From NCBI RefSeq assembly GCF_000685095.1, contig NZ_BAYE01000005.1, positions 372,001 through 436,000 on the forward strand: a stretch of 64,000 nucleotides of DNA, given 5' to 3'. The first letter of the stretch is position 1. The number at the start of each line of letters is the position of its first letter. The notes beneath the pieces were generated by a model. The model saw only the letters and a program-made list of their open reading frames with translations, had not been told where the DNA came from and ran no database searches. The translations under genes were made by a program, and so were the position numbers. This stretch comes from Paraburkholderia caledonica NBRC 102488 (GTDB taxonomy: Bacteria; Pseudomonadota; Gammaproteobacteria; Burkholderiales; Burkholderiaceae). This document shows positions 55,575 to 64,000 of this stretch, in pieces.

Positions 55575-58503
55575 AGGAAATCTCGACGGGCTGATAGTTC
55601 ACCTCCAGACCGGCGGAGGCCGGGGTGTCGAAGCGCAAGCCTGCGGCGTCGCGGTGGACGGCGACGGGACGTCCGGCGACATTCACACTGCAACTGCCCG
55701 CGTGGGCAAGCCTGACGAACGGCTGGTAGTAGCCCCCGAATTCGAACGACATGCCGTTTGCGCCGCGTCTGAAGTTGCGAACGAAGCCGTTCGCTTCAGC
55801 GATGTAGGGCAATGCGGCTGCTTTCGAAAGCGCTCCCGCGGCACTATCGCGAGCATCGGCACCGTTGAACGACACGCGAGCGGCGCCGTCGGCGATGTGG
55901 ACATAAGTGCCGTCGGGGCCGGCCGAATAGCCGGTGACGCCGGCCGATGCATGCAGATCCGGCGCCGTCGAAAGCGGCCAGTGCAACTCCCGCACGTCCC
56001 CGTTGCCGCGCACGATCCAGTCGCCGTCCGCGCGCTTGCCGCCAGTGGCACCTGCATCCGCATCCGCGTCGACGTCGCCGCGCACCGCGCGTGCGACAGC
56101 GAACGAACGCCAGTCGAGCACCTTCTGCGTGTAGTCGGTCATCTGCACGGGCAGCACGGCTTGCTTGAGCACGGCAGTGAAGATCTGGTCGAGCGCGCGC
56201 AGCGAAGCGACCTTCGTGCCGCTATACATGTGGTAGTACAGGTCGATCGGCTTGAAACGCAACGGCTTGTCCGTCATGTCGAAGGTTTCAAGCACGCGCG
56301 TGAAACCGTAGAACGGACCCAGCCAGTCGTTTGTGTAGACGTTCTCGTCCTGATTCGGCGCATACACCTGATACGCACCCGGCCCCTTATCGACGCCGAT
56401 CGGCGCGATGTTGGTCCAGCTGCTCGCGCTCTTCGTGATGACGGTGTCGCCGCCGTTCACGTTCGCGACGCCCGCCGCATAGACTTTGCGCACGACCAGC
56501 GCAGGCGGCTTGCAGTTGCCGGGCCATTGCAGGATGGTCGTCTTCTTGCCGGGAGGCGCAAGGCGCGTGTTGATGTAATCGATCGAGCCGGTTACCTCCC
56601 GGTCGATGTCGAACGTGTAGTTCGGAATGTTCAGCGAGAACGCAGTATCGCCGCCGCCGCGATCCACACGTTCGCCCGTCTTCGCGTCCACGCTGCCCCA
56701 GTCGAACGGATGCGAGTAGGTATGAGTACCGATCGCGACATACGGCAGCGCGAACATCTTGCGGGCGATCTCTTCCAGGCGCGGCGAGATTTTCGGGTAA
56801 AGACCCGTGGGGCCTACTTCACCCTCGATGACGGACAGCGTCATCGGCACCTTGTAGCGGGTAAAAATCTGCTGATACAGCGCTTCGCCCGAATAGTCCG
56901 CGCCGGGGAATTCCGCGCGCGACGCGAAACCGTCACCGTCGACATGCGACATGAAAAGGCGCCGCCCGTTTTCGGTGGTAACGCTCGGCGACGGCATCTG
57001 TTGCAGACGCAATGCGGCGGTGAGGAACGAAATGGGTTGAATCGCCCAGCGCTCCTGGTCGATGCCGTTGAGCGACACGACCGTGTACGGGCTCATTGCG
57101 AAGCCGCCCCATGGCGTGATCGCGACCGGGTCCAGCGTCGCCTGACCGCTCTTTACGCGCAGCAGCGGCCGGCTGGCCGCGCCGACCTGAACGCCCGTCA
57201 GGTCGCGCGGGCCGAGCTTCGGATCGATCTCGAAGCCGATCATCGGATCGCGCGAGACGACGTCTACCTTGTCGCTGAAGGGACCCGGAACCGCCTGCAG
57301 ATCGAGCGCGCGTCCTTCGTCCTCGGCCGCGTCGAAACCGAACTGGCCAAGAAACGCAACGGGAACGTGCGCGGCCATGCGCGCATCGACCCATCTGCGC
57401 CACACGGCGCTGTCCTGCGTGCCGCTGCCCTGCAGCCACGCAACGACGCCTGCGTAGCGGTCGGGCGTAATGTCATCGGGAAGCGTGTCGTTGACGTTCG
57501 CGTACTCGACGTCATAGCCGAGATAGTTCAGCGGCATTGCCAGGTCGCGCACGCCGGGGGTTTCGTCGAGCAGCAGATCCTCGCCCGTGTCCTGCACGAC
57601 GAGCACCTTGCGCGGCAGCACTTCGATTGCGCCGATGCCGACCACGTCGCGCGCCACGTCGGTCACATAGGGCGTGACGCCCGTCGCCACCACCTGGGCC
57701 GCCGTCCTGCGCGCGCACGCGCGGTCATCGGCGCCGCAGTATTCGATCGACACGACGGGCACGCCCGTCTGCCGCATGAACGCTTGCGCCGCGGCGACGC
57801 GCGCCGCACGGTCGTCTGCGGAAACGAGGATCTGCCCGGCACCGCTCGGGCTCGCGCCGCTGACGAGCGACGGGCCCACCACCGCATACAGCGCTTTGGC
57901 ATGCGGCGTGGCGAGCGTAAGCGCGTCATCGCCGCCGATCACGATTCGCGCGTCGGGATACGCCGCGCGAATCGCGTCGATCGATGCAAGCGCTTGCGGC
58001 GTGTCAAGCAGGAACCCGCGATAACCGCGTTGCCACAGCGGCTCGATTACGCTCGCGACGAATGCACTGGGCGTGCTGGCAGCGGCATCCGCACCGGTGC
58101 GCGCAAGCCATACGGTATGGCGCAACGGGTTCGCCGCCGGATCGAAACCGTGCGACGGATCGACGACGACAGCATCGAAAGCTTGCAACAGATTGACCGG
58201 CACATTGGCGCCGTCGAAAAACGCGAGATTGATTGACGCAGAGGGACCCGCTTGCACAGTGCGCGCTTCTGCCTGCGCTAGCGGTGCCGCGGGTAACGTC
58301 GCGGATCGGGATTGCGGTGACGTCGACTGAGCGTTCGCGCTGCCGCAGACGATCGCGAGCGCCGCAAGGACAGCGCACTCGGACACACGCATGAGGCGCT
58401 GACGAGCACGTCCCCGTTCGAGACGCGCCGGCCTGGTCTCGCCGCCCGGCACGCTGCGAAGCGCCCGGCGCGCACCCCCGATCGTTTGAATCCCCAATGG
58501 CAT
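55564..58503 (-). CDS. pelA: Pel deacetylase PelA, with a degenerate N-terminal hydrolase domain
   Basis: A 979-residue periplasmic protein. Signal segment: CAVLAALAIVCGSANA; a second start at 58392 would remove 37 residues ahead of it. Residues about 90-295 correspond to the hydrolase domain. Residues about 500-780 form the CE4-like deacetylase, with HVDGDGF (Asp522, Asp524) and GTHTYSHPF (His594, His598). The hydrolase domain lacks the catalytic-loop stretch seen in homologues: about 30 residues are missing near 131-147, and the ESL motif is GPSL (Pro211). PelA makes the polymer cationic by partial deacetylation. It is the first gene of the pel operon. Confidence 0.93.
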   Translation of the reverse strand: MPLGIQTIGGARRALRSVPGGETRPARLERGRARQRLMRVSECAVLAALAIVCGSANAQSTSPQSRSATLPAAPLAQAEARTVQAGPSASINLAFFDGANVPVNLLQAFDAVVVDPSHGFDPAANPLRHTVWLARTGADAAASTPSAFVASVIEPLWQRGYRGFLLDTPQALASIDAIRAAYPDARIVIGGDDALTLATPHAKALYAVVGPSLVSGASPSGAGQILVSADDRAARVAAAQAFMRQTGVPVVSIEYCGADDRACARRTAAQVVATGVTPYVTDVARDVVGIGAIEVLPRKVLVVQDTGEDLLLDETPGVRDLAMPLNYLGYDVEYANVNDTLPDDITPDRYAGVVAWLQGSGTQDSAVWRRWVDARMAAHVPVAFLGQFGFDAAEDEGRALDLQAVPGPFSDKVDVVSRDPMIGFEIDPKLGPRDLTGVQVGAASRPLLRVKSGQATLDPVAITPWGGFAMSPYTVVSLNGIDQERWAIQPISFLTAALRLQQMPSPSVTTENGRRLFMSHVDGDGFASRAEFPGADYSGEALYQQIFTRYKVPMTLSVIEGEVGPTGLYPKISPRLEEIARKMFALPYVAIGTHTYSHPFDWGSVDAKTGERVDRGGGDTAFSLNIPNYTFDIDREVTGSIDYINTRLAPPGKKTTILQWPGNCKPPALVVRKVYAAGVANVNGGDTVITKSASSWTNIAPIGVDKGPGAYQVYAPNQDENVYTNDWLGPFYGFTRVLETFDMTDKPLRFKPIDLYYHMYSGTKVASLRALDQIFTAVLKQAVLPVQMTDYTQKVLDWRSFAVARAVRGDVDADADAGATGGKRADGDWIVRGNGDVRELHWPLSTAPDLHASAGVTGYSAGPDGTYVHIADGAARVSFNGADARDSAAGALSKAAALPYIAEANGFVRNFRRGANGMSFEFGGYYQPFVRLAHAGSCSVNVAGRPVAVHRDAAGLRFDTPASAGLEVNYQPVEISCER

Positions 58504-59621
58504 GTGATTTCTTCTTCGGTTTATGCTCTTTTACCGGCCCGCATTGAACGCGGCTCTTTTTGGGCTTTACTGCAGCCCACTCGATTGACTGCCCCTCTTT
58601 CGACGCGCGCTGCGCCGACCTTTACAACGGTGTAATAAAACACCGCCACGGCCCTCTGGCGTTAATAGCCGCCCGGCGTCCAGGCTGCGCATTCTAATAG
58701 CTGTTATTTCAAATTGCACGAGTATTCTGGCGCTCGGGTTTTTTACCAACAATCGCCAAAAACGCCCGGAACATCAACGAACTACTGTGCTACTCAATCC
58801 TATATCACGGCGCAAACGTTTCACCACTTCACCACCCGGGGTGTCCAAAATCATTCGGCCTGACAACAATTAACAATCCGGGAATGACTTAATCGTTTTT
58901 CGGCGGAGAGCTTTCGAGCAGGCTTAAGCGGGCGAGATGGGTCTCGCCGCGCCAGTGTTGTGTCAGGTACTCTGCTGCGGAATCGTCGCCGCCGCACGTG
59001 GCTATTGATGCGCCATCCGGCGCGAGAGAAGGATCGCCGGGATTTCGCCGCTGGCCGTTTGGTGAAGCGATCTTCGATAAACCGTTTTAGCTGGAAACCG
59101 CTCAGTGGACTTCCCTGCCAATCTCGAGAACCCGATTTGTGCCATTGCGGTACGGATAGATAACGCTGATTTTGCAGTCGCGAGGTGGCGTTAATACGGC
59201 CACGTTTGGGGCGGATTTTTGTTCTGCGAGTCAACGGCAGCCGCACGAGATCTTGCTGTTTCTGCCGCCAGAGCACCCACGCTCCTGAACCTTTATTAAA
59301 TGCAGATTAACTATTTTTCATTTGACACGTCGCTTTTGATGCAGCGCAAATTAACTGACGTATCGATCGATTCGGCAGCGAGCTTATTGACTCGCGCAAA
59401 CGTTATCGTCGGTCGATATCCTTTTTTCCCGGCATAGAAACGCCTCGCGGCGCATAGCGGGTCGTTGCAGTGAAACAACGGCAAGGTCGCAGCTGACAGT
59501 TGGCGGCACCAGGCACAGCCATTGCTCAACATCGCTCGCCGGCAGATCGCTCGTTCGGGGACCTGGACCCGAGGCGAGCCGCCGTTCTACTTCAATCCAG
59601 TATTCATCGGTGGGAGGCCTC
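58504..59621. other. Long intergenic region upstream of pelA
   Basis: More than 1.1 kb without a convincing gene, and more AT-rich than the flanks. It should carry the pel promoter. Visible structures: CGGTGT-N6-ACACCG at 58628-58645 and a perfect 7-bp hairpin GGCGAGA-TGGG-TCTCGCC at 58931-58948. Both are short and unassigned. Open frames on the minus strand at 58567-58752 and 58851-59276 have no family resemblance. Confidence 0.45.
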
Positions 59622-59783
59622 ATGCTTCGATACGCTGCAATCTTCTTCGTCATCGCTATCATCGCCGCGGTATTCGGCTTTGGCGGCATCGCCGCTGGCG
59701 CGACGGAGATCGCCAAGGTGCTGTTCTTCATCTTCGTGGTGATTTTCCTCGTCACCTTGCTGATGGGCGTGATGCGGCGCTGA
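59622..59783 (+). CDS. DUF1328 (YtjA-like) small membrane protein
   Basis: A 53-residue protein with two hydrophobic segments, [20 protein letters not shown] and [20 protein letters not shown], joined by the [11 protein letters not shown] turn typical of the DUF1328/YtjA family. GGGAGG lies 4 bases upstream of the ATG, a good ribosome-binding site. These peptides are common in proteobacteria and their role is not established. It is a plus-strand gene on its own, and nothing is obvious in the 202 bp after it. Confidence 0.88.
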   Translation: MLRYAAIFFVIAIIAAVFGFGGIAAGATEIAKVLFFIFVVIFLVTLLMGVMRR

Positions 59784-59985
59784 TCACCGCATCGGCTGTA
59801 TAAGCGGAGGAATACCCGCCCCGGCGCGTGCGAACAACCTGTTGCAATACCTGCCACGGTGTATTGCAATAGTTGCCGCTCACGCCGGGCTTCTCCGCGA
59901 CGCAGCACGCACATCGCTATACGTGTACCGCCAGTTTCCAGTGCGTCCAACGCGCCCCCCCAGCATTCCCTCGTCTACATCTGCT

Positions 59986-60909
59986 TCATTCCTCCGACAG
60001 CACGCGCGAGTCGCTCTCCCGCATGCCCAGATGCAACTCCTCGCATAGAAAACCTTGCAACGTCTGCACGGCGGCCTCCTGCGCGCCCGCGACCTCGCGC
60101 GTGAACAGGCCGAAATCCGCAGCGGGCGCATCGGGCAAGCCATCGGCACGACCCAGAATTCTCATGGACTCCGAACGAATGTTGCCTTCGAGCAATACCG
60201 ACACACCGAGCCCCGCTTCGACCGCCGACTGCACCGCCGGCAAGCTTGTGCTCGTACACACAATGCGCCAGCCGGTGCCGGCGCGGCGCAGCGCCGTCAA
60301 CACATTCTGTTGCCACAGACATGTGTCGCCGAACGCGACCAGCGGTAAGAGCGCTTCGGCGTCGCGCGAATAGCCGCGCGCACCGACCCAGAACAACGGT
60401 TGGGTCCATGTGAGCAAAGGCGTGCCGTTCACCAACGCGGGATCGGCAACGACCACGTCGAGGCCGCCGTCTACGAGCCGCCTGGATAAAGCGGCGCTGC
60501 TGTCGACGACGATTTCGAGCGCCACACGCGGATAGGCAATCGAAAAACGCCGCAACGCACGCGGCAAGCGACCGACGGCGATGTCCTCGAGCATGCCGAG
60601 CCGCACCGTGCCCGACACCTGCCCCGCGCTCAGCGCACGCCGCGCATCGGCACCCGCGCCGAGAATCGTGTGCGCGTACGGCAGCAGCAGATGGCCGGCT
60701 TCGGTGAGTTGCACGCCGCGTGGCGAACGGTCGAGCAGCCGCTGACCGAGGTCTTCTTCGAGACGGCGCAACTGCATGCTCACCGCCGCCTGGGTGCGTG
60801 CGAGACGGATCGCGGCCGCGCCCACCGCCCCCGTCTCCGCGACGGTGACGAATGTGCGAAGCAGACTGCTGTCGAGGTCACGGGTCATCACGATTGTTGA
60901 AGTCGGCAT
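59986..60909 (-). CDS. LysR-family transcriptional regulator
   Basis: A 307-residue LTTR with HTH AAIRLARTQAAVSMQLRRLE near residues 30-50 and a typical effector domain. It is divergent from an EamA-family exporter gene (78 bp between starts), so it probably controls that exporter. Start choices are ATG 60909, ATG 60888 or TTG 60921; none has a clear ribosome-binding site, so 60909 is a compromise. The effector is unknown. Confidence 0.87.
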   Translation of the reverse strand: MPTSTIVMTRDLDSSLLRTFVTVAETGAVGAAAIRLARTQAAVSMQLRRLEEDLGQRLLDRSPRGVQLTEAGHLLLPYAHTILGAGADARRALSAGQVSGTVRLGMLEDIAVGRLPRALRRFSIAYPRVALEIVVDSSAALSRRLVDGGLDVVVADPALVNGTPLLTWTQPLFWVGARGYSRDAEALLPLVAFGDTCLWQQNVLTALRRAGTGWRIVCTSTSLPAVQSAVEAGLGVSVLLEGNIRSESMRILGRADGLPDAPAADFGLFTREVAGAQEAAVQTLQGFLCEELHLGMRESDSRVLSEE

Positions 60910-60986
60910 AAGAAATATCAACTTATCTTAGTAGCGCGGGAGCCGATAAGATAGCGTGAACATTCCAACAGCGACGCGAAAAAACC

Positions 60987-61877
60987 ATGCAGGACACGAC
61001 AATCAAGTGCGCAGCCGCCCCCGACCCGGCCGACGCCAAACCTGCGCGCGCCGCAGCCGGTGCAGCGTTGCTGTGCGTGCTGTCCATGTCGAGCGTCCAG
61101 TTCGGCGCAGCGCTTTCCGAACCGACCATGTCGGTCTACGGCTCGCTCAGCACCACCTGGCTGCGGCTCTGCTGGGCCGCGCTCGTGCTCGCAGTGCTGG
61201 TAAGGCCGCGCGTTCGCAGCTACTCGCGCGCGCACTGGTTCGCCGCGGGCGCGCTCGGCGCTGCGATGGCCGGCATGACGTTGTGTTTTTTCGCGGCGCT
61301 TCAACGTATTCCACTCGGCCTCGCGGTGGCGATCGACTTTCTCGGGCCGCTGGCGGTGGCAACCCTGGCCGTGCGCCGTGCACGCGCGCTTCTGTGGCCC
61401 GCGCTCGCGATTGCGGGCGTCGTGCTGCTTTCGCGCGATCGCGGCGGCTGGGTGGGTGAACCGCTCGGCGTGTTCCTTGCGCTTGCCGCCGCTTGCGGCT
61501 GGGGCAGCTACATCGTGTTGATGAAAAAGACCGGCAAGCTCTTCGCCGGTCTGGAAGGCCTGTCGGTCTCGCTGATCGCGGCGGCGCTCGTGGCCACGCC
61601 TTTCGGCCTCGCACAGAGCGGCGTGCACGTGGCCGCGGGCCAACTCGCGGCGACCGCCGGCCTTGCGATACTCGTTCCTCTACTGCCCTATGCGCTGGAA
61701 ATGGTGGCGTTGCGTCATATGCTTGCAGGTTCGTTCGGTATCCTGATGAGTGTAGAGCCAGCCATCGGCGCGGTGGCAGGCTTTGTCGTATTGCATCAGC
61801 CGATGGGTATTCTGCAGGTCGCGGGCACTTTGTTCGTGGTGGCCGCGAGTGTCGGCGCGGTGGTGGCCGCACGTTAA
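60987..61877 (+). CDS. EamA/DMT-family exporter (RhtA-like)
   Basis: A 296-residue inner-membrane protein with about ten segments and two EamA repeats. Segments CVLSMSSVQFGAALSEPTMS, IPLGLAVAIDFLGPLAVATL and LPYALEMVALRHMLAGSFGI resemble the RhtA threonine/homoserine exporter and related amino acid exporters. The 3' end SVEPAIGAVAGFVVLHQPMG is a standard second-EamA motif. It is controlled presumably by the divergent LysR. The substrate is not known. Confidence 0.87.
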   Translation: MQDTTIKCAAAPDPADAKPARAAAGAALLCVLSMSSVQFGAALSEPTMSVYGSLSTTWLRLCWAALVLAVLVRPRVRSYSRAHWFAAGALGAAMAGMTLCFFAALQRIPLGLAVAIDFLGPLAVATLAVRRARALLWPALAIAGVVLLSRDRGGWVGEPLGVFLALAAACGWGSYIVLMKKTGKLFAGLEGLSVSLIAAALVATPFGLAQSGVHVAAGQLAATAGLAILVPLLPYALEMVALRHMLAGSFGILMSVEPAIGAVAGFVVLHQPMGILQVAGTLFVVAASVGAVVAAR

Positions 61878-61947
61878 CGACGGAGCATTGGGAGCCACTG
61901 AGCGCGCCGCGCAGTAACGACAACGCAAATGTGACCGCGCATGCGCG

Positions 61948-62499
61948 CTAAGCAATGTTCTCGGCTTCGTATAAACGCCGCCCGGCAGCGTCCTTCGCGC
62001 CGACAATCGGCTCGAAATCGATCGGCCACTCAATGCCGATGTCCGGATCGCTCCACAAGATGCAGCGCTCCAGTTCGGGGAACCAGTACTCGGTGGTTTT
62101 CCACAGGCACTCGGCGACGTCGGAAAGCACAACGAAGCCATGCGCGAAGCCCGGCGGCACCCAGATCTGCCGATGGTTTTCCGCGCTCAGGTGCGTGCCG
62201 CACCACTTGCCGAAGTTCGGCGAATTGAGCCGCACGTCCACGGCAACATCGAAAATTTCGCCTGCCACGACCTGCATGAGCCGGCCTTGCGGACGCTGGA
62301 CCTGATAGTGCAGTCCGCGCAACACGCCATGCACCGCGCGCAGATGCCGGTCTTGCACGAAGTCGAAACCGCGTGCGACGTCGGCGGTAAACTCGTCCGC
62401 GGCAAAGCTCTCATAACAGAAACCGAATGGGTCGCCAAACACCTCGGGCTCGATCAGTTTCACTTCCGGCAGTGCCGTCGCCAACACCTGGTTGCCCAT
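61948..62499 (-). CDS. rfbC: dTDP-4-dehydrorhamnose 3,5-epimerase
   Basis: A 183-residue cupin-fold epimerase that converts dTDP-4-keto-6-deoxyglucose to dTDP-4-keto-rhamnose. Motifs: IEPEVFGDPFGFCYESF, RGLHYQVQRPQGRL (His in the catalytic dyad), and WVPPGFAHGFVVLSDVAECL. The length is normal. No rfbA, rfbB or rfbD lies next to it, so it is an isolated copy, perhaps a second one. Confidence 0.93.
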   Translation of the reverse strand: MGNQVLATALPEVKLIEPEVFGDPFGFCYESFAADEFTADVARGFDFVQDRHLRAVHGVLRGLHYQVQRPQGRLMQVVAGEIFDVAVDVRLNSPNFGKWCGTHLSAENHRQIWVPPGFAHGFVVLSDVAECLWKTTEYWFPELERCILWSDPDIGIEWPIDFEPIVGAKDAAGRRLYEAENIA

Positions 62500-62601
62500 G
62501 CCACTGTGCCCGTAAGAAGCTGCTCGACAAAGAACGAGGATACCGCCGCGCGTCCGCGCGGCGGCCTTGAGACGAGCCTGCCCTACAGACGCGCTCTATT
62601 G

Positions 62602-63597
62602 TCAGAGCTCCGAGGAGGCAAGCCGGCTGCGGGCGCGATATTCGGTTGGGGACAGCGCCATGCGCTTGCGGAAGATCTTTGCAAGGCGGTCGCCGTTGCC
62701 GGTGCCGCTGCGCCGCGCGATCTTGTCGACCGGCAGTTCGGTTTCAGTGAGGAAGTTGCAAGCAATGCGCAGACGCACCTGCAACAGGTAGTCGGACGGC
62801 GTGACGTGCATTTCATGCTTGAAACGACGCAGGAAATTGCGCTCACTCATGGCGGCGACCTGAGCTGCGTCGGCAACCGACACAGGACGGTCGCAGTTCG
62901 CTTCCATCCAGCGCGCGGCCGCGCGGATTTTTTCCGCCACGCTCAGCGTGCCGCCCTCGGCGGGCAGCGGAACCCATGTCGCAGCCATGCCCGGCATCAC
63001 GCGTTCGGCGACGCTGCGCGCGAGTTCCGCGCCTAGATCGCGCTTGATGAACATCAGCGCGCTGCGAGCGCAGTCGTTGCGATCGTTGGACGCGCTGAGG
63101 ATAGCGTCCGCCGCGCCGCGACCATAGCGGCCGATTTGCAGCGCCTCCGGGTCGCCCGGATTGGCCGCCTCCAGCACGAGCCGCCCTTCGCCGATGGTTT
63201 CGATTGCACGAGTGCGTGCCTGCACCGAGCGCAGCCAGCCGAGCAGCCGCTGGTCGCGCGCCGCCTCATGCGCGCCGTGACCGCCAGCAATGAAAAGGAC
63301 GTCGAAGCCAGTTCCATAGCGCGTGTCGATGCGATCGGTCCAGATGCGCGCGGCCGACGAGCTCGGCACGCTGCCGCCGTCGAGCGACAGGAACTGCACT
63401 TCATACGGCGGCTCTTCGCCTGGGCGCGTACCGGAAAGTTCGTTCGCGGTCTGGAACATTTCGACGACCGTACCGGGGCCAAGCAACCAGAAGCCGTCGA
63501 ACAACAGCACACCAATTCGCCGCGCCGCTGTGCGCACATTGACAGCCGGTGTGTGTAACCAGGTAACCCTCGCGGAATCGACGTGGATGTGGGACAT
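62602..63597 (-). CDS. GlxA-family AraC-type transcriptional regulator
   Basis: A 331-residue regulator with an N-terminal DJ-1/PfpI-like domain (RIGVLLFDGFWLLGPGTVVE, DVLFIAGGHGAHEA) and a C-terminal AraC HTH (about 225-320: AAQVAAMSERNFLRRFKHEM). The usual GFxxxxxF second helix is replaced by RRSGTGNGDRLAKIFRKRMA. I chose the ATG at 63597 because GAGGA lies upstream. It may regulate a gene off the right edge or the lone rfbC. The target is unknown. Confidence 0.87.
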   Translation of the reverse strand: MSHIHVDSARVTWLHTPAVNVRTAARRIGVLLFDGFWLLGPGTVVEMFQTANELSGTRPGEEPPYEVQFLSLDGGSVPSSSAARIWTDRIDTRYGTGFDVLFIAGGHGAHEAARDQRLLGWLRSVQARTRAIETIGEGRLVLEAANPGDPEALQIGRYGRGAADAILSASNDRNDCARSALMFIKRDLGAELARSVAERVMPGMAATWVPLPAEGGTLSVAEKIRAAARWMEANCDRPVSVADAAQVAAMSERNFLRRFKHEMHVTPSDYLLQVRLRIACNFLTETELPVDKIARRSGTGNGDRLAKIFRKRMALSPTEYRARSRLASSEL

Positions 63598-64000
63598 GGT
63601 CTTCCTCAAAATGTCTACGTGGTTGGACGAGGACGCGCGTTACTCCGACGATATGGATCAACTGATAATCGCTATTCAACATCGGTGAACGCCGCTTCAC
63701 GCATTATCAGCGATGTTAGCTGAATGAATCGCGTTAGTAAATTTGAAAACAACGGAATTAGCCAGGCATTTAACGTCTGACGAAAATTATTCTCATTTGA
63801 TGCAAGTAATAATTAGGCAATGAGTGAATCGGGGTCGGGAAAATCTACCGGGCGCCGCCGCCAAGCCCGGCGCGGCACGACCGGCGCGGGACTGGCGCCC
63901 GCCCCGCTTACCCCTCCCAATGCCGTGTGCATACGCGCCGCGGCGTGTGCGGCATTGGAACGCTATCAAAACGTTTCAAAGCTGAACACAACAGTGCGCC
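63598..64000. other. AT-rich intergenic region at the right edge
   Basis: No gene. The stretch 63600-63830 is clearly more AT-rich than the surroundings. It holds short interleaved dyads: CTGATAAT/ATTATCAG (63662-63669, 63703-63710), GTGAA/TTCAC (63685-63689, 63696-63700) and AACATCG/CGATGTT (63678-63684, 63711-63717). It probably contains promoters and binding sites, perhaps also for a gene beyond the edge. Confidence 0.45.

Noticed and set aside
55237..58236. A 999-codon plus-strand frame across pelA
   Set aside because: Antisense to pelA, which has the deacetylase motifs and operon context. The antisense protein is Arg/His/Val-rich with no family resemblance.
58851..59276. Possible 141-residue minus-strand protein upstream of pelA
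   Set aside because: Arg/Ser/Gln-rich with no recognised domain and no clear ribosome-binding site. Left as intergenic.
59384..59950. Possible 188-residue minus-strand protein
   Set aside because: It overlaps the DUF1328 gene on the other strand, which has a better start signal and family match.

Overview
The window is GC-rich, densely packed chromosomal DNA. Gene content and order point to a betaproteobacterium of the Burkholderia/Paraburkholderia group: a basic amino acid transporter running into argR-astC-astA, a five-enzyme histidine route with HutF and HutG, glgC-glgA, and an ArgP/ArgO pair. The genus is an inference from gene families and order; there is no rRNA gene to confirm it. I saw no tRNA or rRNA genes, insertion sequences, prophage genes or CRISPR arrays.

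Layout. (1) 1-5135, minus strand: arginine/ornithine uptake and catabolism (aotQ-aotM-aotP, an AraC-type ArgR, astC, and the 5' part of astA, which runs off the left edge). No periplasmic binding protein is linked to the transporter. (2) 5456-6999: a patatin-like phospholipase and an OmlA/SmpA lipoprotein. (3) 7586-15884: a sulfur and flavin-enzyme region. It holds an orphan sulfonate-binding protein, a translationally coupled cysteine dioxygenase and four-module rhodanese, a coupled SsuD-type monooxygenase and class II aldolase, a second luciferase-like enzyme, and an exported alpha/beta hydrolase. (4) 16299-21257: a 55-bp tandem hairpin repeat that runs up to the ribosome-binding site of glgC, then glgC, glgA, pdxY and a small acidic protein. 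(5) 21663-25886: an orphan LivJ-type binding protein, a DUF3857/transglutaminase protein coupled to a repressor-like HTH protein, and a 45-residue exported His/Cys-rich peptide. (6) 26214-34578: the hut operon hutH-hutC-hutU-hutD-hutI-hutF-hutG with HutC-like palindromes upstream. (7) 34923-44562: regulators and transporters (LysR/SDR pair, ArsR/DUF899 pair with a palindrome over the start codon, NCS2 purine permease, PRC-barrel lipoprotein coupled to an MFS carrier, argP, and a split argO). (8) 44591-58503: a complete pelABCDEFG operon for the cationic exopolysaccharide Pel, ending in an eighth gene for a stand-alone polygalactosaminidase. (9) 59622-63597: a DUF1328 peptide, a LysR/EamA pair, a lone rfbC and a GlxA-type regulator.

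How the genes work together. The left end imports arginine or ornithine and degrades it by the succinyltransferase route under ArgR. The hut operon turns histidine into glutamate, formate and ammonia under HutC. The pel operon makes, modifies and exports Pel, with PelD as the c-di-GMP receptor.

The most interesting observation is in the pel operon. The N-terminal glycoside hydrolase domain of PelA looks degenerate: a block of about 30 residues is absent and a likely catalytic Glu is Pro. The small protein at the distal end of the operon is an intact homologue of that same domain. This suggests the hydrolase function moved out of PelA into a separate exported protein. The 55-bp hairpin array in the glgC leader and the frameshifted or reinitiating argO are the next best targets.
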